From NCBI RefSeq assembly GCF_023241715.1, contig NZ_JALQCW010000059.1, forward strand, positions 62,001 through 126,000: a DNA stretch of 64,000 bases, in the 5' to 3' direction. Position numbers and translations under genes: made by a program. Shown piece after piece: positions 28,110 to 37,083 of the stretch. The first letter of the stretch is position 1. Every line of letters starts with the position of its first letter. The notes under the pieces were generated by a model. The model saw only the letters and a program-made list of their open reading frames with translations. It had not been told where the DNA came from and made no database searches. Source of the stretch: Pseudomonas morbosilactucae (GTDB lineage Bacteria; Pseudomonadota; Gammaproteobacteria; Pseudomonadales; Pseudomonadaceae).

Positions 28110-29078
28110 ATGTTGCCGCGTTTTCCCGCCGTCACCCGCTGCCTGACCCTTGCTGCACTGTGTGTGGCCGGCCCCGTTGCAGCATTGGAATTGCCTCTAC
28201 CACCGCCTGGCGAAGACATTGTCGGCCAGGTGCAGGTGATCAAGGCCAAATACGAAGACACCTTTGCTGACCTGGGCACGACCTACGACCTGGGTTACCT
28301 GGAGATGGTCGCGGCCAACCCGGGGGTGGACCCATGGTTGCCCGGTGCGGGCACCGAAGTGGTGTTGCCGACGCGCTTCATCCTGCCTCCAGGGCCTCGC
28401 GAAGGCATTGTCATCAACCTGGCCGAGTACCGTTTGTACTACTTCCCCAAGGGCCGGAACGTGGTCTACACCTTCCCCTTGGGGATCGGTCGCGAAGGTT
28501 GGGGCTCGCCTATCGCCCACACCAGCATCACCGCCAAGACGCCGAACCCGACCTGGACGCCACCTGCATCGATCAAGGCGGAGCATGCGGCCGATGGTGA
28601 TCCTCTGCCGAATGTGGTGCCGGCGGGCCCGGACAATCCCCTGGGGCCTTTCAAGTTCACCCTGGGTACGCCTGGCTACCTGATCCACGGCTCGAACAAG
28701 AAGTTTGGTATCGGCATGCGCACCAGCCATGGTTGCTTCCGCATGTTCAACAACAACGTGCTGGAAATGGCCGGGATGGTTCCGGTGGGTACGTCGGTGC
28801 GGATTATCAACGACCCGTACAAGTTCGGCATCAGCGCCGGCAAGGTCTATCTGGAAGCCCATACACCGCTGGATGACAAGGGCAACCCGTCGGTGGTGGA
28901 CAAGCACACGGCGGTGATCAACGCCTTGCTCAAGCGTGAGGACCTGGCGAATAACCTGCGTATGAATTGGGACGTGGTGCGTGACGTCGTGGCAGCGGAA
29001 GACGGCCTGCCGGTAGAGATCGCCATACCCAACAATGCGCCAGTCGTGTCTAGCGCACCTATCGATCTGCAGCAGTAA
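28110..29078 (+). CDS. L,D-transpeptidase, ErfK/YbiS/YkuD family
   Basis: This 322-residue periplasmic protein has a signal peptide (CLTLAALCVAGPVAA) and a LysM-like N-terminal part (~35-95, ending VVLPTRFILPP). The YkuD domain carries YLIHGSN and SHGCFRM, with catalytic Cys209. Family members attach Braun-type lipoprotein to peptidoglycan or make 3-3 cross-links. The abundant lipoprotein OprI, encoded just downstream on the other strand, is an obvious possible substrate, but that is inference. The ATG at 28110 has AAGG 9 bases upstream. Confidence 0.9.
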   Translation: MLPRFPAVTRCLTLAALCVAGPVAALELPLPPPGEDIVGQVQVIKAKYEDTFADLGTTYDLGYLEMVAANPGVDPWLPGAGTEVVLPTRFILPPGPREGIVINLAEYRLYYFPKGRNVVYTFPLGIGREGWGSPIAHTSITAKTPNPTWTPPASIKAEHAADGDPLPNVVPAGPDNPLGPFKFTLGTPGYLIHGSNKKFGIGMRTSHGCFRMFNNNVLEMAGMVPVGTSVRIINDPYKFGISAGKVYLEAHTPLDDKGNPSVVDKHTAVINALLKREDLANNLRMNWDVVRDVVAAEDGLPVEIAIPNNAPVVSSAPIDLQQ

Positions 29079-29093
29079 GCGATGGGCCAGAGA

Positions 29094-29128
29094 CCCGTCG
29101 ATACCTGAGGGTGTCGGCGGGTTTTTTT
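29094..29128 (+). terminator. Rho-independent terminator after L,D-transpeptidase
   Basis: CCCGTCGATACC (29094-29105) pairs over 12 positions, including G-U pairs, with GGTGTCGGCGGG (29110-29121) around loop TGAG, and seven T follow. Confidence 0.85.
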
Positions 29129-29153
29129 ATGGCTGGAGGAAAGTCCGGGCCAT

Positions 29154-29185
29154 AAAAAAGCCGACCCATAAAATGGATCGGCTTT
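29154..29185 (-). terminator. Rho-independent terminator of oprI
   Basis: Read on the minus strand, AAAGCCGA pairs with TCGGCTTT (extended by an imperfect inner stem), followed by a T run. It lies 20 bases after the oprI stop codon, as expected for a very abundant mRNA. Confidence 0.88.
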
Positions 29186-29205
29186 ATAACAATCCCGAGG
29201 GACTA

Positions 29206-29457
29206 TTACTTGCGGCTAGCTTTTTCAAGCATACGCAGAGCGCGCTCGTTAGCTTCGTCAGCAGTCTGTTGTGCTTTTTGAGCAGCAGCCAGAGCTTCAT
29301 CAGCTTTACGGTAGGCTTCGTCTGCACGAGCCTGAGCACGAGCTGCTGCATCTTCAGTAGCAGTCAGACGAGCTTCGGTTTCTTTAGTTACGCTGCTGCA
29401 ACCGGTAGCCAGAACTGCGGCCAGAGCCAGAGCAGAGAATTTCAGAACGTTGTTCAT
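29206..29457 (-). CDS. oprI: Major outer membrane lipoprotein OprI
   Basis: This 83-residue lipoprotein has a signal peptide and lipobox ([11 protein letters not shown]), then a long alanine-rich heptad helix ([20 protein letters not shown]) and a C-terminal MLEKASRK whose last lysine is the usual peptidoglycan attachment point. It is the pseudomonad counterpart of Braun's lipoprotein. Codon use is strongly biased, unlike its neighbours, fitting very high expression. AAGGGG precedes the ATG at 29457. Confidence 0.97.
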   Translation of the reverse strand: MNNVLKFSALALAAVLATGCSSVTKETEARLTATEDAAARAQARADEAYRKADEALAAAQKAQQTADEANERALRMLEKASRK

Positions 29458-29577
29458 CGTGTTCCCCTTCAAGGACTTTCTATTAATAGCTATCACCCCA
29501 GAGTGAGGAAATAGCCGGCGTACATACTACCCATTACTTGTAGTAAGTAAACTGACGTAGCGCAAGAAGCAAAAAAA

Positions 29578-29606
29578 ATTCTAGGCGGTGAATCTTTTTA
29601 GGGCAA
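29578..29606 (-). promoter_or_regulatory. oprI promoter
   Basis: On the minus strand TTGCCC (29601-29606) and TAGAAT (29578-29583) are separated by exactly 17 bases. Transcription would start near 29571, leaving a ~113-base leader before oprI. An AT-rich tract lies directly upstream, which could act as an UP element. Confidence 0.7.
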
Positions 29607-29790
29607 CTTTTCATTCAGTTGTATAAAAAATATGCAACGGCAAGGCCTGGCCGGGGGCTGTGGCCCGCGCTGTGATAGCTCTGTCGGGCCAGCCAGGTCG
29701 CAGTTTCGGAGTGTAGGCTAGAGTCGCTTTATATTGCCTGGGCTACACTTTTCTTCAGATTTGCCAACCGCTCTCCAGGTATCTTTATCC

Positions 29791-29837
29791 ATGTTGAGGT
29801 GACTTTAAGAAGGTGCGCTCGTCTTAAAGTTCAACAT
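29791..29837. repeat. Long bulged inverted repeat
   Basis: ATGTTGA and ACTTTAAGA on the left arm are matched perfectly by TCTTAAAGT and TCAACAT on the right. The arms flank an 11-base loop, and only a 4-base GGTG bulge interrupts 16 paired bases. No T run follows, so it is not a classical terminator. Confidence 0.65.
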
Positions 29838-30113
29838 CCGGCGATGTTTGGACCGTGGGCCATTTGGCAGTGCTTTCATTGTGCTATCTGTGTGACACGC
29901 TGATCGGGGCTTGGCGGTCTTGTGTCATGGATTGCCAAGACGAGCGTGCCTTGAGCATTTGCGCCAATGACGCCTACTATTTGTATCGTGCTCGTTGTTC
30001 GAGAGCGATAGCTCTCCTCGGTGTCCAACTGGCACGGGGTGGCGTAGTTGTTCCTTCGCCGGAAAAACATCGGTAAGGTAGGGGTCATAATTCCAGACCC
30101 GCAAGGAGTAGTG

Positions 30114-30395
30114 ATGAGCGAGGCGTTGTCCATCCACCATGACCAGGCTGGTCATCAGTTCGAGACCAATGTGGACGGTCATCGTGCCTACCTGACCTAT
30201 ATGGACCTGGGTAAGCAGACCCTGGATATCTATCGGACCTTTGTACCCAATGCGCTGCGTGGCCGCGGCATTGCTGCTGCGCTGACCGAGCAGGCGCTGG
30301 ATTACGCTGAGAGCATGGGCTATACGGTCATTCCGTCATGCTCCTATGTCGAGCGCTATATGGAGCGTCATCAGCGCCACGCCGCGAAGCTGTGA
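30114..30395 (+). CDS. GNAT-like N-acetyltransferase, YjdJ/COG2388 type
   Basis: This 93-residue protein is a minimal GNAT fold with the acetyl-CoA loop LRGRGIAAALTEQALDYAESMG followed by YTVIPSCSYVERYMERH, typical of the YjdJ/COG2388 group. Substrates of this group are unknown. AAGGAG gives a good ribosome-binding site for the ATG at 30114. Confidence 0.85.
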   Translation: MSEALSIHHDQAGHQFETNVDGHRAYLTYMDLGKQTLDIYRTFVPNALRGRGIAAALTEQALDYAESMGYTVIPSCSYVERYMERHQRHAAKL

Positions 30396-30410
30396 TCGAG
30401 GCCGCTCCAT

Positions 30411-30440
30411 AAAAAACGCCGGGCAATGCCCGGCGTTTTT
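30411..30440. terminator. Bidirectional Rho-independent terminator
   Basis: AAAAAACGCCGGGCA and TGCCCGGCGTTTTT form a perfect stem with A and T runs on the two sides. It serves the GNAT gene and the convergent DAHP synthase gene. Confidence 0.9.
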
Positions 30441-30457
30441 GTGTCTGCCAAAAGCAA

Positions 30458-31534
30458 TCAGCTGCGATTGCGTTTCGGCAACACGTCCTTGAGCTTGGCG
30501 TGCATGCTGCGCAAGGTTTTCTCGGTGCTTTCCCAATCGATGCAGGCATCGGTAATCGACACGCCGTATTGCAGTTCGGCCAAGTCTTTCGGAATGGCCT
30601 GGCAGCCCCAATTCAGATGGCTCTCGACCATCAGACCGATGATCGACTGGTTGCCTTCGAGAATCTGGTTGGCGACGTTCTCCATCACCAGTGGCTGCAG
30701 TGCCGGGTCCTTGTTGGAGTTGGCGTGGCTGCAGTCGACCATGATGTTCGGCTTGATCTTGGCCTTGACCAAGGCCTGCTCGCACAGGGCGACACTGACC
30801 GAGTCGTAGTTCGGCTTGCCGTTGCCGCCGCGCAATACCACGTGGCCATAGGCGTTGCCTTTGGTGGTGACGATGGACACGCCGCCTTCCTGGTTGATGC
30901 CCAGGAACCGGTGCGGGCTGGAAACCGACTGCAGGGCGTTGATCGCCACGGTCAGGCCGCCATCGGTACCGTTTTTGAAGCCTACGGCCGAGGACAGGCC
31001 GGACGCCATTTCACGGTGGGTCTGGGATTCGGTGGTGCGTGCGCCGATGGCCGACCAACTGATCAGGTCCTGCAGGTACTGCGGGGAGATCGGGTCCAGG
31101 GCCTCGGTGGCGGTGGGCAGGCCCATTTCCGCGAGGTCCAGCAGCAGTTGACGACCGATGTGCAAGCCGTCCTGGATCTTGAACGAGTCATCCAGGTACG
31201 GGTCGTTGATCAGGCCTTTCCAGCCGACGGTGGTCCGCGGCTTCTCGAAGTAGACGCGCATGACGATATAGAGCGTGTCGGAGACTTCAGCCGCCAGGAC
31301 TTTCAATCGCTCGGCGTACTCGTGGGCCGCCTTGATATCGTGGATCGAGCACGGTCCGATCACGACGAACAGGCGGTGATCGGTGCCATCGAGAATATTG
31401 CGGATCACCTCGCGACCTTTGGTTACGGTACGCAGGGCAGTGTCGCTCAGAGGGATGTCTCGCTTGAGCTGATCGGGGGTGATCAGAGTCTCGTTCGAGG
31501 CGACGTTAAGGTCGTTGATCGGTAAATCAGCCAT
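30458..31534 (-). CDS. Class I DAHP synthase (AroF/G/H type)
   Basis: This 358-residue enzyme of the shikimate pathway condenses phosphoenolpyruvate and erythrose 4-phosphate. Signatures are VVIGPCSIHD, MRVYFEKPRTTVGWKGLINDP, the IGARTTESQTHREMASGLS block and VDCSHANSNKD. It is the feedback-regulated class I type; which amino acid inhibits it cannot be read safely. A class II enzyme is encoded at 44406-45752, so the strain has both classes in one window. Confidence 0.95.
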   Translation of the reverse strand: MADLPINDLNVASNETLITPDQLKRDIPLSDTALRTVTKGREVIRNILDGTDHRLFVVIGPCSIHDIKAAHEYAERLKVLAAEVSDTLYIVMRVYFEKPRTTVGWKGLINDPYLDDSFKIQDGLHIGRQLLLDLAEMGLPTATEALDPISPQYLQDLISWSAIGARTTESQTHREMASGLSSAVGFKNGTDGGLTVAINALQSVSSPHRFLGINQEGGVSIVTTKGNAYGHVVLRGGNGKPNYDSVSVALCEQALVKAKIKPNIMVDCSHANSNKDPALQPLVMENVANQILEGNQSIIGLMVESHLNWGCQAIPKDLAELQYGVSITDACIDWESTEKTLRSMHAKLKDVLPKRNRS

Positions 31535-31674
31535 CGTGTTACTCGTCAGGTCACGGGTGCCGGCCGCCAGCGATCCCCGCGCGGCGGAGCACAGCGGATT
31601 TAAGCGCGTCGGGGAGCCGAACCTTAGCGCGTTACCCGGTGACTCGACAATGGGCAGACAGGGGTTTTATCCCG

Positions 31675-32109
31675 CTAAGGCTGCACAAAAGCCTGACGGA
31701 CCTGTTCATGGGAAAAATCTTCGGCATGCTGCTGAACCCACTCCAGTGCCAGCGCCTGCATCTGCTGTTGTTCGGCCTTGGGTTCATGCATGCGGCAATA
31801 GCGCTCGATCTGGAAAACCTGTTCGCCCATTCGCGCACCAAACAGGGTCTGTTCATCGACAAAGGCGATGCCCACCAGGTAGCCATGCTTGCGCCTTAGG
31901 CACCAGGCCACATAACCGTGATAACAGATGTGCTCGCCCAGAGAGGGCATGCGTACCTCCAGCGCCGTACCGCGGCGCCAGGCCCGGTGGTAATTGCAAG
32001 CCATGCCGCCGAGGCTGATAGTGTGCAGCCGCTGACGGGAAATACACGAGTGTTTACGTAAGGTCAGCTCGACCGGAACATCATCAGGATGAGGTAAAAA
32101 ACGTCCCAT
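31675..32109 (-). CDS. PilZ-domain-like protein
   Basis: This 144-residue protein has a PilZ-like barrel: a strand carrying LRKHSCISRQRLHTISLGGM, then PSLGEHICYHGYVAWCLRRKHGYLVGIAFVDEQ, followed by a C-terminal helical tail. The c-di-GMP-binding signature R-x-x-x-R with D/N-x-S-x-x-G is only partly kept: T takes the D/N position in TISLGG, so ligand binding is uncertain. Its start codon overlaps that of the divergent thioredoxin-like gene by two bases. GGAG lies 9 bases before the ATG. Confidence 0.75.
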   Translation of the reverse strand: MGRFLPHPDDVPVELTLRKHSCISRQRLHTISLGGMACNYHRAWRRGTALEVRMPSLGEHICYHGYVAWCLRRKHGYLVGIAFVDEQTLFGARMGEQVFQIERYCRMHEPKAEQQQMQALALEWVQQHAEDFSHEQVRQAFVQP

Positions 32110-32494
32110 GAGCGTGGACTCCAAGTCTCAGCTATTTGACATTGTTTCAGCCAGTATAGTGGCCGAACTGGAACTGACTGATTTCGATGCAGACCAACGG
32201 TTGCTGGCGTTGAGCGGGGTTTCGCTGGTGATTTTCACCAGCCCCGGTTGTGCCAGTTGCCGCTGGGCTCGTCAGCAACTTCCAGGCCTGAAATTGCCAA
32301 TCGACCGTTTGTGCTGGATCGATGCCGGGAACAACGGTGGCGTGGTGCAGCGTTATCAGGTTTTTCATTTGCCCGCGTTGTTCGTGGTGCGCGATGGCGA
32401 GTTTTACGGTGCCGTGCATTCGCGGCTGAATGCCCGTGAGCTCAGCGAAACCCTGGAGCAGGCGCTGAACAGAACCCCGGAGGAGTTGCCTTGA
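32108..32494 (+). CDS. Thioredoxin-like protein with CASC motif
   Basis: This 128-residue protein has a thioredoxin fold: VSLVIFTSPGCASCRWARQQL with the redox pair C48/C51, then WIDAGNNGGVVQRYQVFHLPALFVVRDGEF, whose LPAL is the cis-proline loop. CASC is an unusual active-site variant. There is no signal peptide, so it is probably cytoplasmic. It overlaps the next gene by one base (TGATG) and begins within the start codon of the divergent PilZ-like gene. Confidence 0.82.
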   Translation: MSVDSKSQLFDIVSASIVAELELTDFDADQRLLALSGVSLVIFTSPGCASCRWARQQLPGLKLPIDRLCWIDAGNNGGVVQRYQVFHLPALFVVRDGEFYGAVHSRLNARELSETLEQALNRTPEELP

Positions 32495-33450
32495 TGGAGT
32501 CAAACCAGAAGCCGCGTATCGGCATTATCGGTACCGGTGCGATCGGTGGGTTTTATGGGCTGATGCTGGCCCGAGCAGGTCTCGATGTGCACTTTCTGCT
32601 GCGCAGTGATTTCTCCGCCGTGGTCGAGTACGGGCTGCAACTTAACAGCGCCGTGCATGGTGCGTTGAACCTGAACCCGGTCCAGGCCTACCGCGCTGCT
32701 GAAGACATGCCGCCTTGTGATTGGCTGCTGGTGGGCACCAAGACCACGGGCAATATCGATTTGGCGCCGACGATCGTTCAGGCATCGGCTCCGGGTGCAA
32801 AGGTGCTGTTGCTGCAAAATGGCCTCGATGTTGAAGAGGACCTGCGGCGCCTGTTGCCCGACTCGCTGCACCTGCTGGGCGGTCTGTGCTTTATTTGCGT
32901 GAGTCGCTCTGGGGCCGGCCTGATCGAGCATCAGGCGCTGGGGGCGGTTCATCTGGGTTACCACAGCGGTCCTGCCGCCGAAAACGAGCCTCTGCGCCAG
33001 GGGATCGTCGAGGAGGGCGCTGCGCTGTTCCGCCAGGCGGGCGTCGACGCTCTGGCCATGGGCAACCTGCAACAGGCGCGCTGGCAAAAGCTGGTGTGGA
33101 ACGTGCCTTACAACGGCTTGTCGGTGTTGCTCAAGGCCAGCACGGCGCCCTTGATGGCTGATGCCAGCAGCCGCGCATTGATCCTGGCCTTGATGGACGA
33201 AGTGGTACAGGGCGCCAGAGCCTGCGGCCACCACCTGCCTGACGGTTATGCGGAGCAGCTGTTCAACATGACCGAAAAAATGCCTGATTATTGGCCGAGC
33301 ATGTATCACGACCATGTGCATAAACGTGCGCTGGAGTTGGCTGCCATCTATGGGGCGCCCCTGGCGGCTGCTCGGGCGGCGGGCTGCGAGTTGCCGAGAA
33401 TCGAGGCCTTGTTCCAGGCCTTGAGTTTTATCGATCGACACAACGCTTGA
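32494..33450 (+). CDS. Ketopantoate reductase family (PanE-like) oxidoreductase
   Basis: This 318-residue NADP-dependent reductase has an N-terminal Rossmann motif GIIGTGAIGGFYGLMLARAG and a C-terminal helical domain with ARWQKLVWNVPYNGLSVLL, which holds the family's conserved Lys and Asn. It may be a true 2-dehydropantoate 2-reductase for coenzyme A synthesis or one of the paralogous reductases. AGGAG sits ahead of the ATG at 32494, which overlaps the upstream stop by one base. Confidence 0.85.
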   Translation: MESNQKPRIGIIGTGAIGGFYGLMLARAGLDVHFLLRSDFSAVVEYGLQLNSAVHGALNLNPVQAYRAAEDMPPCDWLLVGTKTTGNIDLAPTIVQASAPGAKVLLLQNGLDVEEDLRRLLPDSLHLLGGLCFICVSRSGAGLIEHQALGAVHLGYHSGPAAENEPLRQGIVEEGAALFRQAGVDALAMGNLQQARWQKLVWNVPYNGLSVLLKASTAPLMADASSRALILALMDEVVQGARACGHHLPDGYAEQLFNMTEKMPDYWPSMYHDHVHKRALELAAIYGAPLAAARAAGCELPRIEALFQALSFIDRHNA

Positions 33451-33473
33451 CGCCGTCAGGCAGGGAGTAAGGC

Positions 33474-34379
33474 ATGGCAAAGGGCTTGGGTGGCAAATTG
33501 GTGGTGGCGATTTCATCGCGAGCCTTGTTCGATCTGAGTGACAGCCACAAGGTCTATCTGGCCGAGGGGGTCGAAGCCTACCGGCAGTATCAGATCGAAC
33601 ATGAAGAGGAGGTCCTCGAGCCTGGCGATGCCTTTCTCCTGGTCAAGAAGCTGCTCAGCCTGAATGCCAGCCTGGGGCGCGCACGGGTCGAGGTGGTGCT
33701 GGTTTCGCGCAACAGTGCGGACACTGGTCTGCGGGTGTTCAACTCAATCCAGCACTACGGCCTGGATATTTCCCGAGCGGCTTTTGTCGGCGGGCGTAGC
33801 CCCTATCCTTATCTGGCGGCGTTCGGTTGCGACCTGTTTCTGTCGACCCATGCGGAAGATGTGCGCAATGCACTGGGTGCGGGGTTTGCTGCGGCGACGA
33901 TTCTGTCCGGCGGCGCACAACGGGCGGCCAATGCCGAATTGCGCATCGCCTTCGACGGCGATGCGGTGCTGTTCTCCGATGAATCGGAGCGAGTCTATCA
34001 ACTGGGTGGGTTGGAAGCCTTTCAGGCCAATGAGCGTGAGTCGGCACGCCAGCCGTTACCGGGCGGCCCGTTCAAAGGCTTCCTGGCGGCACTGAACCTG
34101 CTGCAGGGCGAATTTCCCAACGATGCCTGTCCAATTCGCACGGCCCTGGTCACGGCGCGATCGGCTCCGGCCCACGAGCGGGTGATTCGTACCTTGCGTG
34201 AGTGGGACATTCGCCTGGATGAGTCGCTGTTCCTCGGCGGCTTGGAGAAGGCGGCGTTTCTTGAGGCATTCGCTGCCGACGTGTTTTTCGATGATCAGGC
34301 GGGTCACTGCGAGTTGGCTCGTGAAGTGGTTGCCACCGGTCACGTGCCCCACGGCATCAGTAACGAGAGCCAGGCGTAA
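33474..34379 (+). CDS. 5'-nucleotidase, NT5C1-like family
   Basis: This 301-residue protein matches the bacterial cytosolic 5'-nucleotidase I-like family: LVVAISSRALFDLSDSH near the N terminus, VVLVSRNSADTGLRVFNSI, RAAFVGG, RIAFDGDAVLFSDESERVY and DVFFDDQAGHCE. These supply the HAD-type aspartates. It would dephosphorylate nucleoside monophosphates. It lies 23 bases after the PanE-like gene and probably in the same transcript. Confidence 0.85.
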   Translation: MAKGLGGKLVVAISSRALFDLSDSHKVYLAEGVEAYRQYQIEHEEEVLEPGDAFLLVKKLLSLNASLGRARVEVVLVSRNSADTGLRVFNSIQHYGLDISRAAFVGGRSPYPYLAAFGCDLFLSTHAEDVRNALGAGFAAATILSGGAQRAANAELRIAFDGDAVLFSDESERVYQLGGLEAFQANERESARQPLPGGPFKGFLAALNLLQGEFPNDACPIRTALVTARSAPAHERVIRTLREWDIRLDESLFLGGLEKAAFLEAFAADVFFDDQAGHCELAREVVATGHVPHGISNESQA

Positions 34380-34475
34380 AGCCCCGCAGCACAAGGTTTT
34401 GCGCCAGGCCTCGCAGTCTTCCGGGCGCTGCTAAGCTGAATCAATCTCCGCCATCTTGGCAGTTGAGGAGGTCAT

Positions 34476-34976
34476 ATGATTCGTTCGATGCTGTATGCCA
34501 CTGACCTCGGTCTGTATGCACCTTATGTGATGCAGCACGCGCTGGAACTGGCTCGAACGTTCAATGCCGACTTACATGTGGTGCACGCCGTGGAGCCCAT
34601 GGGGCTATTTGCCGAGTCCGTGCTGCAGAGCTATCTCGACGAGCAAGCGCTGAACGAGTTCCACAAGCAGGGGCTGAGCACGGTCATGGCCAGTATCGAG
34701 CAGCGAGTGCTCGACAGCTTTCGAGAGGAGTTGGGTGAGGATTTGCAGGAGCTGACGCTGATTCAGTCTGTGCGGGTTTTCCAGGGCGATCCTTCCCAGG
34801 TCATTCTCGAGCAGGCGGCGAAACTCTCTGTGGATTTGTTGATCGTAGGAAGTCACACCCATGGCGCAGGGGCTGAAACGCCTTTGGGCAGAACCGCCGC
34901 ACGGGTCTTGCAACTGGCCAAAGTGCCGGTGTACCTGGTGCCGTTGGTGCAGCGGCGGCGTCTCGGAGATCTATAG
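34476..34976 (+). CDS. Universal stress protein (UspA family)
   Basis: This 166-residue single-domain Usp begins MIRSMLYATDLGLYAPYVMQ. It has the family's C-terminal nucleotide-binding pattern: DLLIVGSHTHGAGAETPLGRTAARVLQLAKVPVYLVP. The G-2x-G-9x-G spacing is altered, so ATP binding is uncertain. GAGGAGG lies before the ATG. Its neighbour is cysB. Confidence 0.88.
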   Translation: MIRSMLYATDLGLYAPYVMQHALELARTFNADLHVVHAVEPMGLFAESVLQSYLDEQALNEFHKQGLSTVMASIEQRVLDSFREELGEDLQELTLIQSVRVFQGDPSQVILEQAAKLSVDLLIVGSHTHGAGAETPLGRTAARVLQLAKVPVYLVPLVQRRRLGDL

Positions 34977-35079
34977 GGATGGATTGGAAAAATCTGATAA
35001 AAAAGTTCTAGATTTATTCATTCAACCATTAATATAGTTATATCTCGTCGCTGATACCCGTGGCGTCTACCTGCTTTGA

Positions 35080-36063
<984 letters not shown>

Positions 36064-36075
36064 TTCCCGTCGGGC

Positions 36076-36558
36076 CTACTTGACCTCGGTGACAGCAAAC
36101 TGTTGCCGAGTACCCGCCACCACAATCTCCACGTCATCCCCTTCGAACTTGCCCAGCAGGTTTTTACCCAGCGGCGAGCGCGGGGTGATGACGGTGATCA
36201 ATTGCCCCACCACGTAGACTTTCAATCCCGCCCCATCCGGCGCGAGAAACAGCCATTGTTCATGGCCGTGTTCGTCCTCCAACCCCAATAACGCACCGAC
36301 TTGAATACCCTGTTGCTCATCGTAGGGGCGCAAGGTCAGGTTCTGGCAGAGGGTCAACGCTTGGCGAATTTCTTCGACGCGTTTGGCCTGACCGGCCGCT
36401 AGGTAAGAGGCTTCAAGCCCCAGGGTGTCGTACTTGTTCTCGGCGATGTTTTCTTCGTGGGTCGCGGTTTCGTAAGCGGTTTGCGCCGCGCGCTGGGCAA
36501 TGTCGAGATCGTCCCGGAGCTTTTCCAGAATCAGTTGATGGACAGCGGATTTGTTCAT
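36076..36558 (-). CDS. GreA/GreB-family protein (second Gre factor)
   Basis: This 160-residue protein has an N-terminal coiled coil (MNKSAVHQLILEKLRDDL through NIAENKYDTLGLEASYLA) and a C-terminal FKBP-like domain (ITPRSPLGKNLLGKFEGDDVEIV). The coiled-coil tip carries HEENIAENKYDT instead of the GreB LGDRSENADY, so its action on RNA polymerase may differ. It is separate from greB at 23322. The neighbouring membrane protein gene ends 2 bases before its start, suggesting one operon. Confidence 0.83.
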   Translation of the reverse strand: MNKSAVHQLILEKLRDDLDIAQRAAQTAYETATHEENIAENKYDTLGLEASYLAAGQAKRVEEIRQALTLCQNLTLRPYDEQQGIQVGALLGLEDEHGHEQWLFLAPDGAGLKVYVVGQLITVITPRSPLGKNLLGKFEGDDVEIVVAGTRQQFAVTEVK

Positions 36559-36560
36559 GG

Positions 36561-36959
36561 TCAGTCGCAGAATTGCAGGACGTTGGCCCGGCTTTTTTCG
36601 GTGGGCGCCGTCTGGTCCTGCTGCAGCCAGAACTGGCATTTGGGGTTGGACTGGTTACGCAGGCTATTGCGTGCGTTATCCAAGGCCTGTTGTTGCTCGT
36701 TTTTGCGCAGGTTTTCCTGATACTGCTCGAACATCGGGTTCGCTGCCGGCGGTTCCACCACGACTGGTGGCTTGGCCAGTTGTTGCACCGCCTGAGCCAC
36801 CGGAGCCAGTTGCTGCTCGAACAGAAAACGTGAGGCCAGCCAGCAGGTCAGGGCGATTGCCAGAAAACCCAGCCACAGGCCCAGGGCGATACTGCCGCTC
36901 AGCGCCAGCCCGTTCAGGCGGATACTCAGGGCGCGGCGAGGTGGGGTGCGATAGGGCAT
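36561..36959 (-). CDS. Hypothetical single-pass membrane protein (132 aa)
   Basis: This 132-residue protein has a basic N terminus, one membrane segment (~20-45, LALSGSIALGLWLGFLAIAL), a proline-rich linker (KPPVVVEPPAANP) and a glutamine- and asparagine-rich C-terminal region with two cysteines. The layout suggests a periplasmic tail. I do not recognise it. It lies directly upstream of the Gre-family gene and is probably co-transcribed with it. Confidence 0.65.
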   Translation of the reverse strand: MPYRTPPRRALSIRLNGLALSGSIALGLWLGFLAIALTCWLASRFLFEQQLAPVAQAVQQLAKPPVVVEPPAANPMFEQYQENLRKNEQQQALDNARNSLRNQSNPKCQFWLQQDQTAPTEKSRANVLQFCD

Positions 36960-37083
36960 GGCTGCCTCCTGGCGGGTGATAGGTTGCGAGGCCTGATTGT
37001 CGCACGAAGATTAATCGACGTTGGCTCTTCTGCGCAGGGGGATTTATGCGGACAATCGGCGCCTTTGCCAATCGGAGCCCGGA

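Larger units (their letters stand above)
29458..30113. other. 656-base non-coding stretch between oprI and a GNAT gene
   Basis: This is the largest gene-free interval of the window. It holds the oprI promoter and ~110-base leader, an inverted pair AGTGTAG/CTACACT (29710-29716 and 29743-29749), and the long bulged hairpin at 29791-29837. A 73-codon frame at 29855-30076 has no credible start signal or composition. An unannotated small RNA could fit here. Confidence 0.5.

Noticed and set aside
29855-30076. 73-codon frame in the oprI intergenic gap
   Set aside because: It has no ribosome-binding site, and its Cys- and Arg-rich composition does not look like a real protein.
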